In this document: positions 45,441-53,798 of the stretch, piece after piece
Layout of the letters: each line of letters begins with the position of its first letter
Position numbering within the stretch: position 1 is the first letter of the stretch
From: Crenobacter oryzisoli
GTDB taxonomy: Bacteria; Pseudomonadota; Gammaproteobacteria; Burkholderiales; Chromobacteriaceae
DNA: 64,000 nucleotides
Assembly: GCF_030385785.1 (NCBI RefSeq)
Contig: NZ_JAUEDK010000025.1
Span: 1 to 64,000, forward strand
Reading direction: 5' to 3'
Notes under the pieces: model-generated
Told to the model about the DNA's origin: nothing
What the model saw: only the letters and a program-made list of their open reading frames with translations
The model's database searches: none
Program-made: the position numbers and the translations under genes

Positions 45441-46286
45441 TTAGGCATTCACCCAGCGGGCCCATACCGGCTTGCAGATCGGCGGCAGGTCCTGCGTCAG
45501 GCCAACATCGCGCCCCCCCTCGCCCGGCGCGTGAAAATCGCTGCCGGCGCTGGCGAGCAAGTCGAAGCGCTGGGCGTACAGCGCATACTTGTGCATATCG
45601 TCGAGGCTGTGGCTACCGCTGGCGACCTCGATCGCCTCGCCACCGGCGTCCTTGAAATCGAGGATCAGCCGCTCGGTCAGGGTGCGGCCGAAGTCGTAGC
45701 GCCCCGGGTGCGCGATCACCGCCACGCCGCCGGCGGAACGGATCCAGCCCACCGCGTCGGCCAGGCTCGCCCACTGGTGCGGCACGTAGCCGGGCTTGCC
45801 GGGGGTGAGAAACTTGCGGAACACCGCCTTGGTGTCCTTCACCAGCCCTCGGCCGACCAAGTAGCGCGCCACATGGGTGCGGCCGACCATCTCGGGGTTC
45901 TCCGCCAGCGCCAGCGCACCGTCGTAGACCCCGTCGATGTCGGCCTTGAGCTTCAGCTGCTCTGCCATCTCGGCCAGCCGGGCGAGTCGCCCCTGGCGGA
46001 TGCCGCTGAGCCCTTCGGCCAATATTGCATTGTCCGGGTCGATGCCGAGGCCGACGATGTGGATGGTGTGCTTGGCCGACCAAGTCACCGACACCTCGAC
46101 GCCGGCGACGAAGCCCACACCGTGCTCGGCCGCGGCGGCGCGCGCCTCGGCGATGCCGGCGGTGCAGTCGTGGTCAGTCAGCGCCACCAGCGTCGCGCCA
46201 CGCCCGGCGGCGCGCGCGATCACCTCGGCCGGCGCCAAGGCGCCGTCCGAAGCGGTCGAATGAAAATGCAGGTCGATGCTGGCCAT
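45441..46286 (-). CDS. rnm: PHP-domain phosphoesterase (RNase AM/YciV-like)
   Basis: This 281-residue protein has PHP motifs Asp-Leu-His-Phe-His-Ser-x-x-Ser-Asp-Gly at residues 5-15, Thr-Asp-His-Asp at 37-40, Gly-Val-Glu near 62, and C-terminal His-Pro-Gly and Gly-Ser-Asp-Phe-His, giving a trinuclear metal site. E. coli RNase AM (YciV), of this family, trims 5' ends of 5S/23S rRNA and degrades short RNAs. It is 3 bases downstream of the small Cys-rich gene. Confidence 0.82.
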   Translation of the reverse strand: MASIDLHFHSTASDGALAPAEVIARAAGRGATLVALTDHDCTAGIAEARAAAAEHGVGFVAGVEVSVTWSAKHTIHIVGLGIDPDNAILAEGLSGIRQGRLARLAEMAEQLKLKADIDGVYDGALALAENPEMVGRTHVARYLVGRGLVKDTKAVFRKFLTPGKPGYVPHQWASLADAVGWIRSAGGVAVIAHPGRYDFGRTLTERLILDFKDAGGEAIEVASGSHSLDDMHKYALYAQRFDLLASAGSDFHAPGEGGRDVGLTQDLPPICKPVWARWVNA

Positions 46287-46289
46287 GGT

Positions 46290-46514
46290 CTAACCCTGTA
46301 TCCCGTTACGCGCCTTCCAGGCGGCAAGCTTGGCACGGTACTCGTCCATCTGTTCGCGGTAGATGTCCCACACGCACGGATCGCAGCCCGAATCGCAGCA
46401 GGCGCCGTCAGCCGGCGGCTCGGGGGCTTCCGGTTCCGGATCGAACGGATCGTCATCGACCGGCTTGCTCGGCTCGACCAGGTCGACGTCGCCCGGCAGC
46501 GGTGCGTCGCTCAT
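46290..46514 (-). CDS. small oxidoreductase-like domain protein (Cys motif)
   Basis: The product has 74 residues from ATG 46514, overlapping the S4-protein stop by 4 bases. An acidic, proline-rich N-terminus precedes the core Cys-Cys-Asp-Ser-Gly-Cys-Asp-Pro-Cys-Val-Trp-Asp-Ile-Tyr. This matches the Oxidored-like domain found at the N-terminus of some eukaryotic oxidoreductases and as small bacterial proteins. The four cysteines could bind a metal. Function is unknown. Confidence 0.75.
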   Translation of the reverse strand: MSDAPLPGDVDLVEPSKPVDDDPFDPEPEAPEPPADGACCDSGCDPCVWDIYREQMDEYRAKLAAWKARNGIQG

Positions 46515-46726
46515 GCCGCCACCACGCGGATGGTAAAGCCGTCGCCGCTGACGGTCTGGCCGGCGCGGATCTTGCAGGTCTTGCGCAGCTCCACTTGGCC
46601 GTCGACCTGGACATTGCCCTCGGCGATGAAGTGCTTGGCCGCGCCGCCGCTGTCGGCGACCGCACAGATTTTCAACAGGTCGCACAGCGCGATGTATTCA
46701 CCGTTCAATTCAAACGTTTCGTTCAT
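46511..46726 (-). CDS. small S4-domain RNA-binding protein (YbcJ-like)
   Basis: The 71 residues form essentially one S4 domain: Leu-Lys-Ile-Cys-Ala-Val-Ala-Asp-Ser-Gly-Gly-Ala-Ala-Lys then Gly-Asn-Val-Gln-Val-Asp-Gly. This resembles YbcJ-type proteins thought to bind structured RNA near the ribosome. It is the first gene of a minus-strand run leading into the Cys-motif protein, the PHP phosphoesterase and yciO. Confidence 0.8.
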   Translation of the reverse strand: MNETFELNGEYIALCDLLKICAVADSGGAAKHFIAEGNVQVDGQVELRKTCKIRAGQTVSGDGFTIRVVAA

Positions 46727-46743
46727 TTCTTCACACTCCGGCT

Positions 46744-46825
46744 GGACAGCGTTGTGGGTGCGCTGTGGACAACGTTGCCAAGCCCTTATTCGTTAAGCAG
46801 TTTTTTTGCCTGCCTATTTTTTGAC
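46744..46825. repeat. intergenic repeat family, copy A
   Basis: The copy starts GGACAGCG, has TGTGGACAA at 46764-46772 and ATTTTTT at 46816, 52 bases further. It shares order and spacing with copies B, C and D. Confidence 0.6.
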
Positions 46826-46879
46826 CAGTTCGGCTGATACGAGTTTTCCCGTATTTGGCCAACTATCCCCACCCGTACG

Positions 46880-46968
46880 GGACAGTGCTGTGAGCGGACT
46901 GTGGACAAACTCGGCAAATGCTTGATCTACCGCCGCTTTGTTATACACGCTCATTTTTTAAGCAATGC
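46880..46968. repeat. intergenic repeat family, copy B
   Basis: The copy starts GGACAGTGCTGTG, has TGTGGACAA at 46900-46908 and ATTTTTTA at 46953, 53 bases further. It ends in GCAATGC. Its right end forms the last codons of the NadR-like gene on the minus strand. Confidence 0.6.
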
Positions 46969-47496
46969 TTCGATTGCAGCCAGCGCGCTCGTCAAACGCA
47001 CCGGCCGATCACCGGCAACAATCAGCGGCGCCACGCCGTCGCGTTCCAGCGCCGCCTTATAGAGATCGAACAGCCAATCGCGCTGAGCCGGATGGCTGCG
47101 CAACGGATCGGGCTGCCAGGCAATGTCCGGCTTCGCCAGCAACGTCAGCGCGTAGTCGCGTGGCCGACTCAACGCGAGCAGCACGGCACTGGCCGTACCG
47201 AACGCCACCTCGGCCCAGATGCGGTTGGTCAGCGCGGTGCTGTCGCACAACAACAGCTCGCACGAGGCCGCCATCGCATCCTCGCGGCGCCGCTGTTCCT
47301 GCGCGATCGCCTCAATGTCGGCCATCGTCGGCCGATACGGGCGGCTCGCGTAATACTCGCGCGCGTACTCGTCGACCCGCGCCACCGCCACGCCTCGGTC
47401 GGCCAGCGCCAGTTGCAGAGCCGCGGCCAGGGTGCTCTTTCCGCTCGACTCCGGCCCGACGATCGCGACCCGCTGCGTCGCAGAATGCTTCGCCAC
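46951..47496 (-). CDS. NadR-like P-loop ATPase/kinase
   Basis: The protein has 181 residues from a GTG start preceded by GGAG. Walker A is Gly-Pro-Glu-Ser-Ser-Gly-Lys-Ser-Thr near residues 14-22. A central Asp-Glu-Tyr-Ala-Arg-Glu-Tyr motif matches the ribosylnicotinamide-kinase domain of NadR. No nicotinamide-nucleotide adenylyltransferase domain is present. It may phosphorylate nicotinamide riboside; the substrate is inferred. It is bracketed on both sides by copies of the intergenic repeat family. Confidence 0.75.
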   Translation of the reverse strand: MAKHSATQRVAIVGPESSGKSTLAAALQLALADRGVAVARVDEYAREYYASRPYRPTMADIEAIAQEQRRREDAMAASCELLLCDSTALTNRIWAEVAFGTASAVLLALSRPRDYALTLLAKPDIAWQPDPLRSHPAQRDWLFDLYKAALERDGVAPLIVAGDRPVRLTSALAAIEALLKK

Positions 47497-47594
47497 GACG
47501 ACTCCACCCCAATAGAAAACCGTCCATTATACGGCGTGCCATGGCCCGTCCCCAAAAGGGTGGGGTTGCACCGCCGCAGTTTTGCACATGGCGC

Positions 47595-47685
47595 GGGGAC
47601 AGCGGTGTTGATCGGCTGTGGAAAAGCCATCTAACACACTGATACAGCTTGGCTTTCCGAACGCCGCCCATTTTTTGTGCAGTGC
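47595..47685. repeat. intergenic repeat family, copy C
   Basis: The copy starts GGGGACAGCGGTGT, has TGTGGAAAA at 47617-47625 (the complement TTTTCCACA fits the DnaA-box consensus) and ATTTTTTG at 47670, 53 bases further. Confidence 0.6.
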
Positions 47686-47706
47686 GACGAAGTTGCCCCC
47701 AGCCGG

Positions 47707-47800
47707 GGTGGAGAGCGGTGTGGAGCGACTGTGGACAAGCGATCCAAGTGCTTGCCGTGGCAGGGTTTTTCACTGACTGCGCATTTTTTAGGCAAGGCAG
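47707..47800. repeat. intergenic repeat family, copy D
   Basis: The copy starts GTGGAGAGCGGTGTG, has TGTGGACAA at 47730-47738 and ATTTTTTA at 47783, 53 bases further. It ends in GGCAAGGCAG. Confidence 0.6.
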
Positions 47801-47826
47801 TCGGCAAAACGCCCAGCCCCAGGCAG

Positions 47827-48825
47827 CTAGTCGTTGAACTCCCCGACCAGGCTCTTCTCAAGCAGCGCGCGCGCCAGCGCCGACTCCAGTCGCTGCGATG
47901 CCAGCACGGTCAGCTTGGCGATAGCGGCTTCCGGCGTCATGTCGGCACCGGGCAAGGCACCCGCCTGCGCGAGCGGCTGGCTGGCCGCGTACGCGCCGAC
48001 GGCAACGCGACCGTGCACCACCTGGGTCAGGTTCAGGATCAGGCTGCCGGCGGCGCTCGCTACGCGCACGCCGTCGAGCAATGCCGGATCGGCCGGCGCA
48101 TTGCCATTGCCGTAGCTGAGCAGCACCGCACCGGCCGGCTTACGCTCGGCCAGGGTTCGGCCGATCTGCGCGGCGGTGGCGCCCGGCGCCAGCATGAACA
48201 GCAGCACCTCGGCCGACTCGTCGAGCCGCACCGGCGCGAACTCGCCGCGCGGTTGGCGCCAACGGTCGCGATACCAGGCAACGTCGATGCCGAACTCGGC
48301 GAGCGGCTCGGCATTCGGGCTTTCGAAGCCGGCGAAGCTCGCCGCATCAAGCTTGCGGGCGGTCACACCGCGCAGCAGTTGCCGGTTGAACGCCAGCACC
48401 ACTTCGCAGAGATTCGGCTGTGCCGCCGCCTCGAGCGCGTCAGCCAAGTTGCTCCAGCCGTCCGAGCGCGGATGCACCAGCGGCAGTTGCGAGCCGGTCA
48501 ATACCACCGGCTTGTTCAGACCGTGCAAGGCGAACGCCAGTACGCTGGCGGTGTAGGCCATCGTATCGGTGCCATGGATCACCACGAAGCCGTCATACGC
48601 CGCGTAATTGGCCGCAATATCGTCGATCAGCCGGTTCCAGTGGGCGACGGTGATCGCCGACGAGTCGATCAGCTCCGGGTATTCGACCACGTCGATCGTA
48701 AGATCGTCGCGGCGGAAACGATCGAGCAGCTTGGGCAGCAGGCCCGGCACTGGGGCGAGGCCGGCCGGGGTATGGTCCATGCCGATGGTGCCGCCGGTGT
48801 AAAGGACGAGCAGGCGTCTGGCCAT
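47827..48825 (-). CDS. ansA: type I L-asparaginase
   Basis: ATG 48825 with GGAG gives 332 residues. Active-site threonines are in Tyr-Thr-Gly-Gly-Thr-Ile-Gly-Met (residues 9-16) and His-Gly-Thr-Asp-Thr-Met-Ala-Tyr-Thr. The sequence tracks the cytoplasmic E. coli AnsA throughout and has no signal peptide. It hydrolyses asparagine to aspartate and ammonia. It stands alone, with copy D of the repeat family just past its stop. Confidence 0.9.
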   Translation of the reverse strand: MARRLLVLYTGGTIGMDHTPAGLAPVPGLLPKLLDRFRRDDLTIDVVEYPELIDSSAITVAHWNRLIDDIAANYAAYDGFVVIHGTDTMAYTASVLAFALHGLNKPVVLTGSQLPLVHPRSDGWSNLADALEAAAQPNLCEVVLAFNRQLLRGVTARKLDAASFAGFESPNAEPLAEFGIDVAWYRDRWRQPRGEFAPVRLDESAEVLLFMLAPGATAAQIGRTLAERKPAGAVLLSYGNGNAPADPALLDGVRVASAAGSLILNLTQVVHGRVAVGAYAASQPLAQAGALPGADMTPEAAIAKLTVLASQRLESALARALLEKSLVGEFND

Positions 48826-49516
48826 GCAGTGTTCTCCAAATAGGAGCGTCGCAGCGCCCTCGGCGCGCGGATGGGGGCGCTGCACATCAGGGACCGCGAC
48901 GCTGGATTCGCGGGAATGGGCGCGAGCATAACGCAAAAACGGCAAGGCATCGCCGCACCGTAGAGGTCTCGGTGGTGTCCAGTCGGCCCTTGGGCGCCAG
49001 AAATGCCACGACCGGCAGCAGTGTCGAAGCCATTCGCCGCGCCGAGTCCGCCGGACAACGCCGTCGCATGAGGGCTCATCGTGATTGCCGGCCGAGTCAG
49101 TCAGCCGAATCAACAACGCCAGCCCGCATGACAGATACAGTGGCCAAGACTCGGCTTCCTCCTCCAAAAGGCAGGCGAGCAGGAAAGCGCCACTGCTGGC
49201 GGCAGCTCCCGCTGCCCGGTGATGACAGATGAAAATTCATCGACGATGATCGAACCGAGACACCTGCCACACGGCAACTGGTTGTGCCGCGGCCAACCTG
49301 CAAATGAATTCTCCCAGTTCGAGACCTGCTCCCCTCTCAAAGCATAGCGAGTGGGCGCAAGGGGACCGCATGCAGACACTGGAAGGCACATGGATACATG
49401 ACAATCCCCGACCGCCGGGCGAATCGCTGCGTGTGTATCCACAGACACGCCCAGCAGTAGATTCGAATGCCCCCCAGCCCGATATATCGTCCGCGTCATA
49501 GCGTTGAGTGCCGTTC
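48826..49516. other. about 690 bases without a recognised gene
   Basis: Several open frames cross this stretch on the minus strand (for example 49110-49574), but their products are low-complexity, Cys/Arg-rich and without motif, and no good RBS precedes them. I see no RNA gene here. Confidence 0.5.
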
Positions 49517-50257
49517 TCAGCCGAGTGCCGCCAGCTCCGGCAAGGCGTCGGTAAACACCCCGTCCACTCCCCATTCGAACAGGCGCTCCGCCGCCGTCGT
49601 GTTATTCACCGTGTACACCAGCAAGCGATAACCGCTACTTCGGATCGCCGTCGCCTGCTCCGCATTAAGCCGCTCGCCGTCCACGTGCACCGACGCGCAA
49701 CCGAGCCGCGCAGCGATCGCCGCCCAATCCGGAGGCAACACCTCGAACAGCATGCCACGCGCCAGCTGCGGTGCCGCCTGCTGCGCGGCGGCCAGCGCCG
49801 TCTCCGAAAATGACGACAACAGCACCTTCTCCTCGCCGCCGGCCCACAACGTCGCCACCGCCGCGCTCACCAGCGCGCCGGTCTCCTCCTCTCGCCCTGG
49901 GCAGGGCTTGATCTCGACGTTCGCCCACAGCCCCTGCTCGCGGCAGTACGCGGCGATGGTCGCAAGATCCGGCAGCAACTCGCCGGCAAAGCGCGCCGAC
50001 AGCCAGCTGCCGGCGTCGAGCCGTGCCAGTTCCGCCCAGGTCTTGGGCCGCGCCGGGCCGTGGCCGTCGGTGGTGCGATCGAGGTCATCGTCGTGCAACA
50101 GATAAGGGTGGTCGTCGGCCGACAGCTTCACGTCGAACTCGACCGCGCGATAGCCGTGCTCGACCGCGCAACGCATGCCGGCCAGGGTGTTCTCCGGGGC
50201 GAGCCGGCCGCCGCCGCGGTGCGCGATCAGGCGCGGAAAGGACCAGGACGAGCTCAT
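49517..50257 (-). CDS. ugpQ: glycerophosphodiester phosphodiesterase
   Basis: The product has 246 residues from ATG 50257 (GGAG 6 bases before it). GDPD motifs are Ile-Ala-His-Arg-Gly-Gly with Pro-Glu-Asn-Thr at about 13-25, Glu-Phe-Asp-Val near 41-44 and Leu-His-Asp-Asp near 53-56, then Glu-Ile-Lys-Pro. There is no signal peptide, so it is cytoplasmic like UgpQ. It releases an alcohol and glycerol-3-phosphate from phospholipid head groups. It is divergent from the polyamine operon. Confidence 0.87.
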   Translation of the reverse strand: MSSSWSFPRLIAHRGGGRLAPENTLAGMRCAVEHGYRAVEFDVKLSADDHPYLLHDDDLDRTTDGHGPARPKTWAELARLDAGSWLSARFAGELLPDLATIAAYCREQGLWANVEIKPCPGREEETGALVSAAVATLWAGGEEKVLLSSFSETALAAAQQAAPQLARGMLFEVLPPDWAAIAARLGCASVHVDGERLNAEQATAIRSSGYRLLVYTVNNTTAAERLFEWGVDGVFTDALPELAALG

Positions 50258-50484
50258 CACCAACTCCAGTTAGACCCAGGATCGATGGCGCTTTCCCGAT
50301 GCCGAATTCATCAATCGTTTCGATCAACGTTCAACGGGAAATTCGCAAACTTTCCTGCAATAAATCGAAGATTGTCTACGCTATCCATTATTAATGAAAA
50401 TTTTGTTACATCATGCATTTGAAATAAATCAAACCTAGTCTCATCCCGTTTCTGTGATCGTCCCCCACACTAGGAGAGCTCAAC

Positions 50485-51549
50485 GTGAAGCGCACCGGAC
50501 TTCGCTGTATCCCCCTGATGTTAGCCTTCGCCGCCGGCCACACGCTGGCCGCCGACAACACCCTGCGCCTGTTGACCTGGGCCGATTACGCACCGAAGGA
50601 CGTGATCGAACAGTTCAAGAAGGAAACCGGCATCACCGTCGAAGTCACGCTGTCGAACAACGAAGAAATGATCTCCAAGCTGCGCGCCACCGGCGGCTCG
50701 GGCTACGACCTGGTACAGCCGAGCCAGGACCGCATCGTCAGCGCGCAGAAGGAATTCCGCATCTACAAGCCGCTCGACCTCTCCAAGGTCGACCGCAAGC
50801 TGTTCATCCCGTCGATGCTCTCCGCCACCGAGAAGATCACCACCTTCGATGGCAAGGTGTACGGCCTGCCGTACGTGTGGGGTACCGACGGCCTGGTGGT
50901 CAACACCAAGGCCGCGCAGATCGCCGACTACACCGACCTGTGCAACCCGGCCTACGCCGGCAAGGTCAGCATGCGCCTGAAGCGCCCGACGCTGATGGCC
51001 TTCGCGTTCGCGCTGGGCGAGAACCCGTTCAAGCTCTACAGCAACCCGCAGCAGTACGGCTCGCTGATGAACAAGGTCGGCGACAAGCTGATCGCCTGCA
51101 AAAAGAACGTGAAGTACTTCTTCGAGAACAAGGAGCAGATGCTCGGCGACCTGCGCAACGGCGCACTGGTCGGCGCGATGATGTGGGACTCTGGCGGCTG
51201 GAAGCTCAACAGCGAGAACCCGACGCTGAAATTCGTCGCGCCGAAGTCGGGCGCGATGGGCTGGGTGGACACCTATGCGCTGCCGGCGCGCGGCAAGAAC
51301 GACACCGCCGCTTACAAGTGGATCAACTTCACCATGCGCCCGGAGATCGCCGCCAAGATCGCCAAGTCGGTGGGCAACTTCTCCGCTTCGCAAGGCGCCG
51401 ACAAGCTGGCCGATCCGAAGCTGAAGGCGCAGTTCGCCGCCAGCTTCCCGCCGGCGGTGATGCAGAAGATCAACTGGTACCCGGCGGTGCCGGCCGGCCT
51501 CGAGGAGATCGAGGGCCGCGTGCTCGACCGCGTCAAGGCCGCGAGCTAA
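50485..51549 (+). CDS. potF: polyamine ABC transporter substrate-binding protein
   Basis: GTG 50485 after AGGAGAG gives 354 residues. A Sec signal peptide (about 1-22, Ala-Leu-Ala type site) precedes the PotD/PotF fold starting Leu-Arg-Leu-Leu-Thr-Trp-Ala-Asp-Tyr-Ala. Trp-Gly-Thr-Asp-Gly-Leu near 132-137 and Trp-Asp-Ser-Gly-Gly-Trp near 232-237 lie in ligand-contacting regions. It binds putrescine or spermidine in the periplasm. It is first of four genes in E. coli potFGHI order; the putrescine/spermidine choice is uncertain. Confidence 0.83.
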   Translation: MKRTGLRCIPLMLAFAAGHTLAADNTLRLLTWADYAPKDVIEQFKKETGITVEVTLSNNEEMISKLRATGGSGYDLVQPSQDRIVSAQKEFRIYKPLDLSKVDRKLFIPSMLSATEKITTFDGKVYGLPYVWGTDGLVVNTKAAQIADYTDLCNPAYAGKVSMRLKRPTLMAFAFALGENPFKLYSNPQQYGSLMNKVGDKLIACKKNVKYFFENKEQMLGDLRNGALVGAMMWDSGGWKLNSENPTLKFVAPKSGAMGWVDTYALPARGKNDTAAYKWINFTMRPEIAAKIAKSVGNFSASQGADKLADPKLKAQFAASFPPAVMQKINWYPAVPAGLEEIEGRVLDRVKAAS

Positions 51550-51571
51550 GCCAGTCCGTGCCGGACGCCGC

Positions 51572-51715
51572 AGAACCTGTTCACGATTTGCTGCACTCGG
51601 GTGATCCAGCGTTGAAATGACACTCAAAAATGCTCATGGACTCCATGCCCATTCCGCTTTTTCGCGTCATTTCGCCTTGGCTGACCCTTCGTTCGCGAGA
51701 TTGTGAACAGGCTCT
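51572..51715. mobile_element. 144-bp MITE-like element inside the polyamine operon
   Basis: The ends are imperfect inverted repeats, AGAACCTGTTCACGATTT on the left and the complement of AGATTGTGAACAGGCTCT on the right (three mismatches). The interior contains short TCATTT/CGTCATTT motifs and no transposase. GAGCCTGTTCA-type ends occur in IS5-group elements, so a non-autonomous derivative is likely. No clear target duplication was seen. Confidence 0.55.
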
Positions 51716-51810
51716 CAGGGCGGCCGGTTTTGCTTTCCCGTTGCAGAAAGCCGGCGCCCAGCGCCAACAAGGCCAACGGCTTCGCACGCGACTCAGCCCC
51801 TAGACCCATC

Positions 51811-52911
51811 ATGTCCGCCATCCCCGACCTCGAACTTGCCGGCGTCAGCAAGCACTACGACGCCTTCAGCGCGGTGAACGACCTGTCGTTCTCCATCGCC
51901 CCCGGTTCCTTCTTCTCCATTCTCGGCCCGTCCGGCTGCGGCAAGACCACGCTGCTTCGGATGATCGCCGGCTTCATCGAGCCCGACCAGGGCGATATCC
52001 GTATTCGCGGCCAGGCGATGCAGGGCGTCGCGCCCAACCGTCGCCCCGCCACCATGGTGTTCCAGCATCTGGCGCTGTTTCCGATGATGAGCGTGGGCGA
52101 GAACATCGCCTACGGCCTGAAACGCCGCGGCGAGCCCGCCGCCGAGATCCGCCGCAAGGTCAGCGCGATGCTGGAGCAGGTCGGCCTGCCCGGTGCCGAG
52201 TACAAGCCGGTCAGCGCCCTGTCCGGCGGCCAGAAGCAGCGCGTCGCGATCGCGCGCAGCCTGGTGCTGGAGCCGACGCTGCTCTTGCTCGACGAGCCGC
52301 TCGGTGCGCTGGATCTGAAGCTGCGCGAGCACATGAAGATCGAGCTCAAGCAGCTGCAGCACGCCATCGGCACCACCTTCATCTACATCACCCACGACCA
52401 GTCCGAGGCGCTGGTGCTGTCCGACACGGTGGCGGTGATGAACCAGGGCCGCTTCGAGCAATTCGGCACGCCGCAATCGCTGTACTACCAGCCGGCCAGC
52501 GCCTTCGTCGCCGGCTTCGTCGGCGCCAACAACCGCTACACGGCGCGAGTCAACGCGCTGCGCGGCGATGCCGCCGAATGCGTCACCGACGGCGGCCTGC
52601 CGTTGATCGGCCGCATCGTCGGCACCCCGCCGCGCCCGGGCGATGCGGTGGAGCTGTTCGTGCGCCCCGAGGCGATCAGCCTGGCGCACGAGCCGGCCGA
52701 CCTGGCGCACTGCGACCTCACCATCGAGGCCGAGGTCGACAGCCTGCTGTTCGACGGCGCCAACTCCTCGGTGCTGTTGGTCGACAAGGCGAGCCGCACC
52801 CCGCTGCGCGCCGCGCTGCCGCAAAACGGCCGCTTCGCCCACCTGTGTCCGGGTGAATCGGTGCGGCTCGGCCTGCAGGTGAACCAGGTCTGGGGGTACC
52901 CGGCCCGATGA
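51811..52911 (+). CDS. potG: polyamine ABC transporter ATPase
   Basis: The product has 366 residues from ATG 51811 (an upstream in-frame extension crosses the MITE-like element and was rejected). Walker A is Gly-Pro-Ser-Gly-Cys-Gly-Lys-Thr-Thr, the signature is Leu-Ser-Gly-Gly-Gln-Lys-Gln-Arg and Walker B is Leu-Leu-Leu-Asp-Glu-Pro. The C-terminal TOBE domain starts at about 270. It energises PotH/PotI. Its stop overlaps the next start (ATGA). Confidence 0.86.
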   Translation: MSAIPDLELAGVSKHYDAFSAVNDLSFSIAPGSFFSILGPSGCGKTTLLRMIAGFIEPDQGDIRIRGQAMQGVAPNRRPATMVFQHLALFPMMSVGENIAYGLKRRGEPAAEIRRKVSAMLEQVGLPGAEYKPVSALSGGQKQRVAIARSLVLEPTLLLLDEPLGALDLKLREHMKIELKQLQHAIGTTFIYITHDQSEALVLSDTVAVMNQGRFEQFGTPQSLYYQPASAFVAGFVGANNRYTARVNALRGDAAECVTDGGLPLIGRIVGTPPRPGDAVELFVRPEAISLAHEPADLAHCDLTIEAEVDSLLFDGANSSVLLVDKASRTPLRAALPQNGRFAHLCPGESVRLGLQVNQVWGYPAR

Positions 52912-53798
52912 TCCGCCTGCTACTCACCCCTACCCGGCTCGGCCGCCTGCTGCCCCTGTGGCTGCTGTTGGCGCCGGCCCTGATCTGGCTGGTCGGCCTG
53001 ATCCTGCTGCCGCACCTGGACCTGTTGTGGCTGTCGCTACAAACCCGCGGCGACGGTGGCGGCGACTACACCTTCGGCGCCGGCAATTACCTGACCTTCT
53101 TCGACGAGCCGCTCTACTGGCGCACCTTCGCCCGCACCGCGGTGATGTCGCTGATCGCCACCGCCCTGACGTTGGTGACCGCCTTCCCGATCGCCTGGTA
53201 CCTGGCCAAGATCGCCCAGGGCCGACTGCGCCAGCTCTTGTTCGTGCTGTGCCTCTTGCCGTTCTGGGTCAGCGAGATGGTGCGCACCTTCGGCTGGATC
53301 CTGCTGTTGCAGAGCAATGGGGTGATCCCGCACCTGCTGCAGCGCTTCGGCTTCACCGACCAGCCGGTCGAGCTGCTCTACCACGACGCCACCATCCTGC
53401 TCGGCCTGGTGTACTCGTCACTGCTGTTTATGGTGATCCCGCTCGCCAACACGCTCGACACGCTGGACGACTCGCTGGTCGAGGCCGCCTACAACCTGGG
53501 TGGCAACGGCGTGTCTATCCTGCGCGACATCGTGCTGCCGCACGCGGCGCCGGGCATCGCCGCCGGCACCATCGTGGTGTTCATGCTGACGCTGGGCAAC
53601 TACCTGAGCCCGGTGCTCTTGGGCGGCAAGAACTCGCTGTGGTTCACCGAGCAGATCTACAACCAGTTCATCACCCGCTTCAACTGGCAGCAGGGCGCCG
53701 CCTTCGGCTTCCTGCTGCTGATCCTGTCCACCCTGCTCGTGTGGGCGGGGCTGAAGCTGACCGGTCAATCCTTCGGCGAGGCGATGCGCAAATCATGA
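52908..53798 (+). CDS. potH: polyamine ABC transporter permease (PotB/PotH type)
   Basis: This 296-residue protein has six membrane helices and the EAA loop Glu-Ala-Ala-Tyr-Asn-Leu-Gly-Gly-Asn-Gly near residue 190, which contacts the ATPase. Its sequence overlaps both neighbours by ATGA, so the permease pair and ATPase are coupled. Confidence 0.86.
   Translation: MIRLLLTPTRLGRLLPLWLLLAPALIWLVGLILLPHLDLLWLSLQTRGDGGGDYTFGAGNYLTFFDEPLYWRTFARTAVMSLIATALTLVTAFPIAWYLAKIAQGRLRQLLFVLCLLPFWVSEMVRTFGWILLLQSNGVIPHLLQRFGFTDQPVELLYHDATILLGLVYSSLLFMVIPLANTLDTLDDSLVEAAYNLGGNGVSILRDIVLPHAAPGIAAGTIVVFMLTLGNYLSPVLLGGKNSLWFTEQIYNQFITRFNWQQGAAFGFLLLILSTLLVWAGLKLTGQSFGEAMRKS

Noticed and set aside
46744-47800. 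Chromosomal replication origin
   Set aside because: Only one copy fits the DnaA-box consensus, and dnaA, dnaN, gidA or parAB are not nearby; kept only as one hypothesis for the repeat family.
49110-49574. 154-codon minus-strand open frame between ansA and the glycerophosphodiesterase gene
   Set aside because: Cys/Arg-rich product without motif, overlapping the end of a real gene, with no RBS.
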